In this document: positions 52,818-61,462 of the stretch, piece after piece
Numbering within the stretch: the stretch's first letter is position 1
Layout: each line of letters starts with the position of its first letter
Assembly: GCF_036240795.1 (NCBI RefSeq)
Contig: NZ_CP108454.1
Coordinates: 1,116,001 to 1,180,000 of the forward strand
Origin: Streptomyces sp. NBC_01268
GTDB taxonomy: Bacteria > Actinomycetota > Actinomycetes > Streptomycetales > Streptomycetaceae
DNA length: 64,000 nt
Direction of reading: 5' to 3'
The notes under the pieces: model-generated
The model's input: the letters and a program-made list of their open reading frames with translations, nothing else
Told to the model about the DNA's origin: nothing
Databases searched by the model: none
Made by a program: the position numbers and the translations under genes

Positions 52818-54011
52818 ATGCAGCCAGCCGCACCGCCCACGGTCGCCCCGCTCCTCCGCACGGCCGCCGCCTACGCGTGGCGCGTGCTGGTCGTCGGCGC
52901 CCTCGTCTACGCCCTGTTCTCCGTGCTCGGGCGGTTCCACGAGGTCGGGGTGGCGGTCTTCCTCGGCCTGGTGATCACCGCGCTGCTGCGCCCGGTCGCC
53001 GATCTCGTCGCGCGCAGACTGCCCCGCCCCCTGGCGGTGGCCCTCACCCTGATCGGCGGCATCGCGCTCGTCCTCGGCGTCCTCACCCTGGTCGGCGAGG
53101 CGGTCGCGGGCGAGAGCACGACGCTGGCCCGGGAGTTCCGGGACGGCATCGGCCGGATCGAGCGCTGGCTCCGGCAGCCGCCCTTCCGGCTGAACCCGCG
53201 GGCGCTCACGGACGTCCAGTCCAAGATCGGGGACTTCCTGTCGAGCCACCGGTCGACCCTGGTCAGCCAGGCGCTGAGCGGGGCGCACCAGGTGGTGGCG
53301 GTGCTGACCACGCTGGCGCTCGCGGTGTTCTGCTCGGTGTTCTTCATCCACTCGGGAGACCGGCAGTGGGACTGGTTCCGGGAGCAGTTGCCCTCGTCCG
53401 CGCGCGGACGGGTGGGTGTGGGCGGGCGCGCCGCCTGGCGCACGTTCACCGGCTACACCCACGGGATCGTCCTGGTCGCCGCCACCAACGCGGTCCTCGT
53501 CGGCATCGCCCTGTGGCTGCTCGGCGTGCCCCTCGCGGTGCCGCTGGCGCTGCTGGAGTTCCTGGCCGCGTTCGTCCCGCTCATCGGCTCGCCGGTCGCG
53601 CTCGCGGTCGCGGCGGTCGTGGCGCTCGCGACGAAGGGCCCGTGGGTCGCGGCGATCGTGATCGCCCTGATCGTGGTCATCGGCCAGATCGAGGGCCACT
53701 TGCTGCACCCGCTCGTCATGAGCTGGGCCGTACGGCTGCATCCGCTGGTGGTGGCCATCTCGGTGGTCGCGGGATCGATCGCGGCCGGCATCCTCGGGGC
53801 GGTGGTGGCGGTGCCGTTGGTGTCGGTGGTGTGGTCGGTGCATACGGCGCTGCGGGGAGCGGGCGCGGCGGAGGAGGGTGACGCGGAGGCGGGTGGCGTG
53901 GGGCCGGGGGACGCGGGGGTTGGTGACGCGGGGCCGCCGGACGCGGGATCGCCGGACGGCGGTGGTCCCGGCGCGCCCGGGCCGGGCGCGCCGGGACCGG
54001 GCGGCGCCTGA
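52818..54011 (+). CDS. AI-2E-type transporter family membrane protein
   Basis: A 397-residue protein with about seven to eight membrane segments in the AI-2E (TqsA/PerM) pattern; a large mostly soluble stretch separates the N- and C-terminal groups, and the end of the barrel reads LLEFLAAFVPLIGSPVAL and HPLVMSWAVRLHPLV. The last 60 residues are Gly/Ala/Pro-rich low complexity, cytosolic and probably disordered. Family members are sometimes Na+/H+ antiporters; the substrate here is unknown. ATG 52818 chosen over the earlier start because the N-terminus then agrees with the family. Confidence 0.82.
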   Translation: MQPAAPPTVAPLLRTAAAYAWRVLVVGALVYALFSVLGRFHEVGVAVFLGLVITALLRPVADLVARRLPRPLAVALTLIGGIALVLGVLTLVGEAVAGESTTLAREFRDGIGRIERWLRQPPFRLNPRALTDVQSKIGDFLSSHRSTLVSQALSGAHQVVAVLTTLALAVFCSVFFIHSGDRQWDWFREQLPSSARGRVGVGGRAAWRTFTGYTHGIVLVAATNAVLVGIALWLLGVPLAVPLALLEFLAAFVPLIGSPVALAVAAVVALATKGPWVAAIVIALIVVIGQIEGHLLHPLVMSWAVRLHPLVVAISVVAGSIAAGILGAVVAVPLVSVVWSVHTALRGAGAAEEGDAEAGGVGPGDAGVGDAGPPDAGSPDGGGPGAPGPGAPGPGGA

Positions 54012-54023
54012 CCGGCCCCGGAC

Positions 54024-54923
54024 TCAGGCGGTGCGCCCGCGGCCCGAGGTGGCGATGCTGAGCACGTTGGCGCCGACGACGGCTCCGATCGCCGTCGCCT
54101 CGATCCAGCCCAGGCCCTGCCCGAGCCCGATCCAGCCGACCAGCGCCGCGAGGACCGGGTTGACGCTCATGAACAGCCCGAAGGCGGCGGGCGGCACGTG
54201 CCGCAGGGTGAACAGGTCCACCAGGTACGGCACGGCCGAGGCGAGCAGTCCGGCGGCGACCGCGTACCCGAGCGAGGCGGCCGTCGGCGGGTGGTGCAGG
54301 ACCACGTACAGCCCGATCGGCAGGAACATCACGGCGGACAGCAGCGCCGCCGCCGCGCTCCCCTGGGCGCCGGGGACCCGGCTGCCGACCGTGCGGTTGA
54401 GCAGGATGTACGAGGCCCAGCACACCGCCCCGAGGAGGCCCGCGCCCATCCCCACGTAGTCGGTGGAGGGCTGCGGGCGCATGAGGACGACGACCCCGGC
54501 CGCCGCCGCGACCGCGCAGAACGCGTCGACCCGGCGGCGGGTGGCGGCCAGCGCGATGGCGAGCGGCCCGAGGAACTCCAGGGTCACGGCGAGCCCGAGG
54601 CCCACGCGGTCGATGGCGGTGTAGAGGGACAGGTTCATCGTGCCGAAGACCACCGCGAGCAGGACGACCGGCCGCCACTGGCGCCAGGTGAAGCTGCGCA
54701 GCGCGGGCCGCCCGACGGCCAGCAGGACCGCGGCGGCGACGTACTGGCGCACCGCGACCACCCCGACGGGCCCGAGGACGGGGAAGGCGAGGGAGCCGCT
54801 GGCGGCACCGATCTGGTTGGACAGACCGCTGCCGAGCATGGCGGCGACGCCCGCCGAGGAGGCACGCGGCGTGGGCCCGGTGCGCGGCGCCGGGGTGGTT
54901 TCGGCGGCAGGAGCAGAGTGCAT
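54024..54923 (-). CDS. EamA-family permease (RhtA/DMT type)
   Basis: A 299-residue DMT-superfamily exporter with ten hydrophobic helices and two EamA repeats (SLYTAIDRVGLGLAVTLEFL and FGLFMSVNPVLAALVGWIGL). Close relatives export threonine/homoserine or aromatic amino acids. Divergent from the LysR gene, which may control it; the 69-bp gap has TGCGCAAAATGCA, an inverted-repeat-like T-N11-A site. Confidence 0.85.
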   Translation of the reverse strand: MHSAPAAETTPAPRTGPTPRASSAGVAAMLGSGLSNQIGAASGSLAFPVLGPVGVVAVRQYVAAAVLLAVGRPALRSFTWRQWRPVVLLAVVFGTMNLSLYTAIDRVGLGLAVTLEFLGPLAIALAATRRRVDAFCAVAAAAGVVVLMRPQPSTDYVGMGAGLLGAVCWASYILLNRTVGSRVPGAQGSAAAALLSAVMFLPIGLYVVLHHPPTAASLGYAVAAGLLASAVPYLVDLFTLRHVPPAAFGLFMSVNPVLAALVGWIGLGQGLGWIEATAIGAVVGANVLSIATSGRGRTA

Positions 54924-54992
54924 GAGCAGATCGTCGGCGCGCGGCCTCCTTGCGCAAAATGCATGAACGAGTCGGATCTATACGCTGGAGTC

Positions 54993-55874
54993 ATGGACGA
55001 CAGGAACGCCGCGGGTGGCGCGGGTGTGGAGCTGCGGCAGTTGCGCTGTCTCGTCGCGATCGTCGACGAGGGCACCTTCACCGACGCGGCGCTCGTGCTC
55101 GGCGTCTCCCAGGCGGCCGTCTCGCGCACCCTCGCCTCCCTCGAACGCGCCCTGGGTGTACGCCTGTTGCGGCGCACCTCACGCTCGGTGACCCCGACGG
55201 CGAACGGGGTACGGGTGGTGGCGCACGCGCGGCGGGTGCTCGCGGAGACGGACGAACTGGTCCGGGAGGCCACGTCCGGGCAGCGCGTCCTGCGGATCGG
55301 CTACGCGTGGTCGGCCCTGGGCCGGCACACCCCGGCGTTCCAGCGCCGGTGGGCGGCGGCGCACCCGGAGGGCGAGCTGCAGATGGTGCGGGTGAACACC
55401 GCGACCGCCGGGCTCGCGGAGGGCTCGTGCGATCTCGCCGTGCTGCGCAGGCCGCTGGAGGACCGGCGCTTCGACTCCGCGATCGTGGGGCTGGAACGGC
55501 GGCTGTGCGTGATGGCGGCCGACGATCCGCTGGCCCGGCGCCGTTCGGTGCGCCTGGCGGACCTGACGGGTCACACGCTGCTGATCGACCGGCGCACCGG
55601 CACCACCACGCCGGAGCTGTGGCCGCCGGACTCCCGGCCCGCGACGGAGGAGACCTTCGACGTGGACGACTGGCTCACCGCGATCTCCACCGGCCGGCGC
55701 ATCGGGATGAGCGCGGAGGCGACCGCGAGCCAGTACCGCCGCCCCGGAGTGGTGTACCGCCCGGTGCGGGACGCCGAGCCGGTCGCGGTGCGGCTGGCCT
55801 GGTGGCGCGACGACCCGCACCCCGCCGCCCCGAGCGTGATCGAGCTGCTCACCGCGCTGTACCGCGAGGCGTGA
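54993..55874 (+). CDS. LysR-family regulator
   Basis: A 293-residue LysR protein: HTH at residues 13-72 (VELRQLRCLVAIVDEGTFTD, VSQAAVSRTLASLERALG) and a periplasmic-binding-like effector domain. GGAG precedes ATG 54993. Divergent from the EamA exporter, the expected target. Its end overlaps the convergent PhzF-like gene by 26 bp. Confidence 0.88.
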   Translation: MDDRNAAGGAGVELRQLRCLVAIVDEGTFTDAALVLGVSQAAVSRTLASLERALGVRLLRRTSRSVTPTANGVRVVAHARRVLAETDELVREATSGQRVLRIGYAWSALGRHTPAFQRRWAAAHPEGELQMVRVNTATAGLAEGSCDLAVLRRPLEDRRFDSAIVGLERRLCVMAADDPLARRRSVRLADLTGHTLLIDRRTGTTTPELWPPDSRPATEETFDVDDWLTAISTGRRIGMSAEATASQYRRPGVVYRPVRDAEPVAVRLAWWRDDPHPAAPSVIELLTALYREA

Positions 55875-56814
55875 CGGGGCGGCCCGGGCCCGCCCCTCCG
55901 GCGATCACCGCCGTGCCGCCTATGAGGATCCGGGGGCCCGGACGGGCGGCATCCGCCGCGGCACCCGCCCCGGCGCCCGGCCGGTCGACGACCGTGGCCG
56001 TGATCCTCGCGGGGCTGCCGAGCGCGTCGCCCATGTCGACGGCGAGGTCGGTGTGGCCGCGCCCGGCCAGATGGGCGGCGAGGCAGGCGGTGCTGTTGGC
56101 GTTGGCGATGTCCTCGGGGACGCCGATGGAGGGTGCGAACATGCGGGCCGCGAGGGAACCCGAGGAGGACGGCGGCGAGTGGACGTAGGCGCCGAGGAGG
56201 CCGAGCCGGTCGCAGGCGGCCCGCAGCCGGGCGGGGTCCGGCGCGAGCGCGGCGAGGGCGGCGCGGGAGGCCACGGGCACGAGGATCCGCTCCCGGCCGA
56301 CCCCCGCGACCCGGATGTCCGGGCCCGCCTCGCCGGGCGCGAGGCCCAGCGCGGGCAGGACGAGGGCGAGTTCGGCGGCGGTCGGCGCGCGCAGATCGAC
56401 GGGGCCGGGGTCGAAGAGGCCGGTGCCGCGGTCGCCCTCCGCCCGGGCGCGGCCGGGGAGGACGTGCCGGGCGGTGCGGAGGGTGGCGCGGTACGGCTCC
56501 CCCGGCGCCGCGCGCGAGGCCAGCAGGACGAGTGCGGCGACGGTGCCGTGCCCGCAGGCGGGCAGCTCGCCCTCGGCGGTGAAGAAGCGCAGGTCCACGG
56601 TGGGTTCGGGAGCGTCCTCGTCGTGCACGCGGACGAACACGGCGTGCGAGGCACCCCACGCTCCGGGCACCCGGCGGCGGGCCTCGTCGTCCAGCGGTGC
56701 GGCACTCCCGCCCCTCTCCAGGACGACGGCGGTGGGGCTGCCGCCGGCCCCGTCACGCCCGCAGGCGTGAACGACCGCGACCGGGAGACCTGGTGACAGG
56801 TCCTCAGACCGCAC
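55849..56814 (-). CDS. PhzF-family isomerase/epimerase
   Basis: A 321-residue PhzF-fold protein. The family motifs are visible: SHAVFVRV (start), FFTAEGELPACGHGTVAALV, which carries the general-acid Glu, and the second-domain DLRAPTAAELA stretch. True PhzF isomerises dihydro-3-hydroxyanthranilate in phenazine synthesis, but the family is large and mostly of unknown function. This copy is 7 kb outside the cluster, in an apparent operon with a CaiB-like gene (11-bp overlap), so it is probably unrelated to the cluster. Confidence 0.82.
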   Translation of the reverse strand: MRSEDLSPGLPVAVVHACGRDGAGGSPTAVVLERGGSAAPLDDEARRRVPGAWGASHAVFVRVHDEDAPEPTVDLRFFTAEGELPACGHGTVAALVLLASRAAPGEPYRATLRTARHVLPGRARAEGDRGTGLFDPGPVDLRAPTAAELALVLPALGLAPGEAGPDIRVAGVGRERILVPVASRAALAALAPDPARLRAACDRLGLLGAYVHSPPSSSGSLAARMFAPSIGVPEDIANANSTACLAAHLAGRGHTDLAVDMGDALGSPARITATVVDRPGAGAGAAADAARPGPRILIGGTAVIAGGAGPGRPVTPRGTAR

Positions 56815-58003
56815 GGTCGGCCCGCATCCGCGCGATGTCGGGCGCCTCGTACCCCAGTTCCGCGAGGATGCGTCCGGTGTGTTCGCCGACGGCGGGCACG
56901 GCGCCCATGTGGGCGTCGACGCCCGCGAGATCGGCCGGGGGCAGCAGGGCGGGCACCATGGCGCCGCCGGGGATCGGGACCTCGCGCCAGCGGTCCCGGG
57001 CGCTGAGCACGGGGTGCTCCAGGAACTCGGCGACGTCGTTGACCCCGGCGTTGGCGACGCCCGCCTCGTCGAGCAGTCTGCCCGCCGTCGCGCTGTCGAG
57101 CTCGGCGAACCGGGCGGCGACCAGAGCGTCGAGCGCGTCGCGGTGGGCGACGCGGTCGGCGCCGGTGGCGAAGCGCGGGTCGTCGACCAGGCCGGGCCGG
57201 CCGAGGAACCGCTCGCACAGGGCGGCCCATTCGCGCTCGTTCTGGATGGAGAACAGGACGTCCTTGCCGTCGGCCGCGGTGAAGGCGCCGTAGGGGGCGA
57301 TGGTGGCGTGCCGGGTGCCGACCCGCGGGGGCTGGGTGCCGCCGAAGCGCGTGTAGTAGGCGGGCTGGCCCATCCATTCGGCGAGCGCCTCGAAGAGCGA
57401 GACCTCGACGGCGCGGGCCACGCCGGTCGTGGCGCGGGTGAAGAGGGCGGTGAGGACGCCGCTGTAGGCGTACATCCCGGCGGCGATGTCGGCGACGGAC
57501 ACCCCGGCGCGGGCGGCGCCGTGCTCGTTCCCGGTCAGCGACACCAGTCCGGTCTGGCACTGGACCAGCAGGTCGTACGCCTTGCGGTCGGCCCAGGGTC
57601 CGCTGGTCCCGTATCCGGAGACGGTGCAGGGGATCAGCGAGGGGAAGCGCTCGGCGAGCGCCTCCGCGCCGAGCCCCAGGCGGGCGGCGGCGCCCGGCGC
57701 CAGGTTCTGCACGAACACGTCGGCGCCTGCCAGCAGGCGTTCCAGGACCTCGCGGCCGGCCTCGCTCTTCAGGTCGAGGGTGAGGGACTCCTTCGACCGG
57801 TTGAGCCACACGAAGTAGCTGGACTCGCCGTGCACGGTCGTGTCGTACCGGCGCGCGAAGTCCCCCTCTCCGGGGCGCTCCACCTTGATCACCCGGGCCC
57901 CGAGGTCGGCCAGCTGGCGGGTGGCGAAGGGCGCGGCCACGGCCTGTTCGAGGCTGACGACGGTGATGCCGGAGAGCGGGAGCCCGTCGGGGCGTGCGGT
58001 CAT
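56804..58003 (-). CDS. CaiB/BaiF family CoA-transferase
   Basis: A 399-residue class III CoA-transferase: GITVVSLEQAVAAPFATRQL at the start, the catalytic Asp in YDLLVQCQTGL, and the EVSLFEALAEWM region. It moves CoA between carboxylic acids. Partner genes PhzF-like and PucR-type suggest a small catabolic operon, substrate unknown. Confidence 0.9.
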   Translation of the reverse strand: MTARPDGLPLSGITVVSLEQAVAAPFATRQLADLGARVIKVERPGEGDFARRYDTTVHGESSYFVWLNRSKESLTLDLKSEAGREVLERLLAGADVFVQNLAPGAAARLGLGAEALAERFPSLIPCTVSGYGTSGPWADRKAYDLLVQCQTGLVSLTGNEHGAARAGVSVADIAAGMYAYSGVLTALFTRATTGVARAVEVSLFEALAEWMGQPAYYTRFGGTQPPRVGTRHATIAPYGAFTAADGKDVLFSIQNEREWAALCERFLGRPGLVDDPRFATGADRVAHRDALDALVAARFAELDSATAGRLLDEAGVANAGVNDVAEFLEHPVLSARDRWREVPIPGGAMVPALLPPADLAGVDAHMGAVPAVGEHTGRILAELGYEAPDIARMRADRAV

Positions 58004-58064
58004 GGAGTGACCTCCTGGGGGTTCGGTCCTGGCGCAGCCATGACATTACGCCGCGCCGGGTCCG

Positions 58065-59960
58065 TCAGCGTCTGACCGCCTCCGCGAGGGCGTGCAGGCG
58101 CAGGGCCAGCTGGATCTCCAGGGCGCGGGCGGGGGTCTGCCAGTCGGGGCCGAGGAGGCGCCCGATGCGCTCGATGCGCTGGGCCACGGTGTTCACGTGG
58201 ACGTGCAGGTCGTCCTTGGTGCGGGCGGGGCTCATCCCGCACGCGAAGTAGGCGTCCATGGTGCGCACCAGGTCGGTGCCACGGCGCCGGTCGTAGGCGA
58301 CGACCTGGCCGATGGTGCGGTCGACGAAGCCCTCGATGTCGCGGGTGTCGGCGAGCAGCAGACCGAGGAAGCCGAGGTCCTCGGCGGCCGCGCCCTCGCC
58401 CTGGCGGTGCAGCAGCCGCAGGGCGTCGAGGCAGCGGCGGGCCTCGTCGTACGCCGGGGACACCCGGTCGGGGTGGGCGAGCGGGGCGGTGAGGGGGGCG
58501 GAGGCGCCGACGGTGACCGGCTCGTGGAGGGCTCCGCCCAGGTGTCTGGCGGTCTGGCGGGCCAGTTCGGCGGCGCTCTCGCCGGGGCCGAGGGGCAGCA
58601 GCAGGACCGTGCCGCCGTCGCGGGCGGAGGCGAGGCCGTGCCGGGTGGCGGCCAGGTGCGAGGCGGCGGAGCGCAGCCGTTGGCGGTCGGCGCTCTCCCG
58701 TCCGCCGGCCTCCGGCTCGGCTCCGGCGCCCGCCCGGTCGATGCGGGCGGCGAGCACCACGTGGGGCCCGTCGCTGTCGGTGCGCAGCCGGGCGGCGCGC
58801 TCGCGCAGCAGCCGCCGGTCGCGGTCGGGCGCGTCGAGGAGGTCGTCGAGGAGCTCGCCCCGGACGCGCTGTTCGGCCTCGCCGGCGGAGCGGCGGGCCA
58901 GCAGCAGCAGCGAGGTGACGAGGGCGGCCCGCTCCAGGGTGCGCAGGTCGACGGGGTCGACGTCGGGGCTGCCGCGCAGGACGAGGGCGCCGAAGCTCTC
59001 GCCGCCGGCGGAGACGGCGGCGATCCAGTCGTCCCCGTCGCGGGTCGCGTGGCCCTCGGCGATCCGGCCGCTCCCCGGCCGCTCCTCGGTGAACTCGACG
59101 GCGCCGCCGAGGACTTCGGAGACGGCGGCGGCCACGTCGTGCACCCCGCCGCCGCGCAGCACGAGTTCGGTGAGCCGGTCGTGGACCTCGGAGGCCCGCT
59201 CGATGACGCCGCTGTGCTCGCGGATGATGTCGTTGGCGCGCTCCAGCTCCGCGAGGGCGGAGCGGGTCTCGGCGAGCAGGTTGGCGGTGTCGATGGCGAC
59301 GGCCGCGTGGGCGGCGAAGGAGCCGAGCAGGGCGACCTGCTCGCGCTCGAAGACCCTGGCCCGCCGGTCGGCGGCGAAGAGGACACCGATGACCTGGCTG
59401 CCGAGGGTGAGCGGCACGCCGAGGATCGCGACCAGGCCCTCGTCGCCCACGGCGGTGTCGATGGACTCGGTGTGCTGGAACCGCGCGTCGCGGAAGTAGT
59501 CGTCGGTGACGTACGGCCGGGCGGTCTGGGCGACGAGGCCGCCCAGGCCCTCCCCCATGCCGAGCCGGAGCTGCTGGAAGCGCGCCGAGACGGAGCCCTC
59601 GGTGACCCGCATGTAGGTGTCGCCGCGGACCGGGTCGTTGAGGCTGAGGTAGGCGACCTCGGTGCCGAGCAGGGAGCGGGCGCGCTGGACGATGGCGCGC
59701 AGCACGTCGTCGAGGTCGCGCAGGCCCGCGAGGTCGTTGGCGGTCTCGAAGAGCGCGGACAGCTCGGCCTCGCGCCGCCGCCGGCCCTCCAGCTCGGCCC
59801 GGACCCGCAGCGCGAGCTGCTTGGCCTGCTCCAGCTGGGCCAGCTCCTCCGGGCCCGCGCCGCTCGCTCGGGCGAGCAGCGCGGGCCGGTCGTACGCCTC
59901 GGTGGCGGCGCCGCGGGCGAGGAGCTCCAGGTAGACGGCCTGTTCGTGGGTCATGGTCAC
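58065..59960 (-). CDS. GAF-containing PucR/CdaR-type regulator
   Basis: A 631-residue protein with an N-terminal GAF domain (about 80-230), a coiled-coil segment (NLLAETRSALAELERANDII), a second sensor/ggdef-like region, and the C-terminal PucR HTH (HVNTVAQRIERIGRLLG). Proteins of this type regulate purine or organic acid catabolism genes. GTG start at 59960; ATG 59954 is alternative. Probably controls the CaiB-like operon that follows. Confidence 0.85.
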   Translation of the reverse strand: MTMTHEQAVYLELLARGAATEAYDRPALLARASGAGPEELAQLEQAKQLALRVRAELEGRRRREAELSALFETANDLAGLRDLDDVLRAIVQRARSLLGTEVAYLSLNDPVRGDTYMRVTEGSVSARFQQLRLGMGEGLGGLVAQTARPYVTDDYFRDARFQHTESIDTAVGDEGLVAILGVPLTLGSQVIGVLFAADRRARVFEREQVALLGSFAAHAAVAIDTANLLAETRSALAELERANDIIREHSGVIERASEVHDRLTELVLRGGGVHDVAAAVSEVLGGAVEFTEERPGSGRIAEGHATRDGDDWIAAVSAGGESFGALVLRGSPDVDPVDLRTLERAALVTSLLLLARRSAGEAEQRVRGELLDDLLDAPDRDRRLLRERAARLRTDSDGPHVVLAARIDRAGAGAEPEAGGRESADRQRLRSAASHLAATRHGLASARDGGTVLLLPLGPGESAAELARQTARHLGGALHEPVTVGASAPLTAPLAHPDRVSPAYDEARRCLDALRLLHRQGEGAAAEDLGFLGLLLADTRDIEGFVDRTIGQVVAYDRRRGTDLVRTMDAYFACGMSPARTKDDLHVHVNTVAQRIERIGRLLGPDWQTPARALEIQLALRLHALAEAVRR

Positions 59961-60038
59961 AGGGATACCTGCCGTACGGGGGGTCGCACCAGCCCTGTGG
60001 ACAACCGCCTGTGGACAACGGACTCGGCGCGCGGGTGC

Positions 60039-60872
60039 TCAGTGGGCCGTCCAGCCCCCGTCGAGGACCAGCGAGGTGCCCGTGACGAACGAGGCCTGCG
60101 GGGCGCAGAGGTAGACCACGGCCTCGGCGACCTCCTCGGGTTCGATGAGCCGCTTCAGCGCCGAGTCCTTCAGCAGGACGTCGGTCAGGACCCGCTCGGC
60201 GGGGATGCCGTGGGCGGCGGCCTGGTCGGCGATCTGGCGCTCGACCAGGGGCGTGCGGACGTAGCCGGGATTGACGCAGTTGGAGGTGACCCCGTGCGGG
60301 GCGCCTTCGAGGGCGGCGGTCTTGGAGAGGCCCTCCAGTCCGTGTTTGGCGGCCACATAGGCCGACTTGAAGGGCGAGGCGCGGAGCCCGTGCACGGAGG
60401 AGACGTTGACGATCCGGCCCCAGCCGCGCGCGTACATCTCCGGCAGCGCGCCCCTGATCAGCCGGAACGGCGCTTCCAGCATCACGGTGAGGACGGTGTG
60501 GAAGACCTCCGGGGGGAACTCCTCGATGGGCCGGACGAGCTGGAGTCCGGCGTTGTTCACGAGGATGTCGGTGCCCGCCGCGCCCGCCTCGGCGGCGTCG
60601 AGGTCGGTGAGGTCGAGCAGCCTGGGCTCGACCTCGCCCGCGAGGCCCCGGGCGGCTCCGGCCAGTTCGTCGAGGCCTTCGGCGGCCCGGTCGACGGCTC
60701 TGACCCGGGCCCCGGCGGCGGCGAGCCGCAGCGCGCAGGCCCGGCCGATGCCGCTGGCGGCGCCGGTGACGAGCGCGGTGCGCCCGGAGAGGTCGAGGGT
60801 GACGGCCCCGGGTACGGGGCCGGCCGCGGGGGCCTGGGCCGGTACGGGACCTGATGTGGTGGGGGCGCTCAT
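60039..60872 (-). CDS. 3-hydroxybutyrate dehydrogenase-like SDR
   Basis: A 277-residue SDR with TGAASGIG, NNAGLQLVRPIEEFP, catalytic Ser in NVSSVHGL and Tyr/Lys in YVAAKHGLEG, and the QIADQAAAHGI segment typical of D-3-hydroxybutyrate dehydrogenases. It reversibly oxidises 3-hydroxybutyrate to acetoacetate. A Pro/Ala-rich 20-residue N-terminus precedes the fold. Next to the PucR-type regulator. Confidence 0.85.
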   Translation of the reverse strand: MSAPTTSGPVPAQAPAAGPVPGAVTLDLSGRTALVTGAASGIGRACALRLAAAGARVRAVDRAAEGLDELAGAARGLAGEVEPRLLDLTDLDAAEAGAAGTDILVNNAGLQLVRPIEEFPPEVFHTVLTVMLEAPFRLIRGALPEMYARGWGRIVNVSSVHGLRASPFKSAYVAAKHGLEGLSKTAALEGAPHGVTSNCVNPGYVRTPLVERQIADQAAAHGIPAERVLTDVLLKDSALKRLIEPEEVAEAVVYLCAPQASFVTGTSLVLDGGWTAH

Positions 60873-60927
60873 GCTCCGCACCCTATGAACGGCCCCACCC
60901 CCGACCGATGTGTTTCCCACCCATAGT

Positions 60928-61410
60928 TCAGCCTTGGGGGGTGGTGTCGAACCATGTGGGTTCGTCCGCCAGCGCCTTCTCGATCCGGAGGTACGAGAAC
61001 CGCTTCATCTCGGGCAGCCGGTCGGTCTCGAACCAGCCGACCTCCAGCGACTCGTCGTCGTTGACCCGGGCCTCGCCGCCGACGGCCCGGCAGCGGAAGG
61101 AGACGTCCATGAACTGGCACTGGTCGCCGTTGGGGTACACGACCGGCTTGCGCAGGGTCTGGACGAGCACGATCCGCTCGGGCACGCAGTGCACGCCCGT
61201 CTCCTCGTACACCTCGCGCACGGCGCACGCTGCGGGCTGCTCGCCGGGCTCGACGATGCCGCCGATGACCGCCCACATCCCGGTGTCGACCCGCCGGCCG
61301 AGCAGCACCCGTCCGCGGTCGTCGAAGACGACCGCGCTCACGCCCGGCAGGAAGAGCAGCTGGTGGCCGGCGGAGGCCCGGATGTCACGGATGAAGTCGG
61401 GGGTGCCCAT
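60928..61410 (-). CDS. Nudix hydrolase
   Basis: A 160-residue Nudix protein. The box is intact: GGIVEPGEQPAACAVREVYEETGV, shown here in two parts: GGIVEPGEQPAAC and REVYEETGV, which supply the metal-binding Glu residues. Substrates of this family are nucleoside diphosphate derivatives; exact substrate unknown. Confidence 0.9.
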   Translation of the reverse strand: MGTPDFIRDIRASAGHQLLFLPGVSAVVFDDRGRVLLGRRVDTGMWAVIGGIVEPGEQPAACAVREVYEETGVHCVPERIVLVQTLRKPVVYPNGDQCQFMDVSFRCRAVGGEARVNDDESLEVGWFETDRLPEMKRFSYLRIEKALADEPTWFDTTPQG

Positions 61411-61462
61411 GAGGCGACCCTAGATCACCTTCCGGGTCCGGGCGGGCCCGCCCCCGTCAGGC

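Noticed and set aside
55849..56814. A PhzF-like gene that could complete a phenazine pathway with the PhzC/D/E genes
   Set aside because: It is about 7 kb beyond the cluster's terminator, overlaps a CaiB-like gene and belongs to a broad family. No PhzA/B or PhzG is present.
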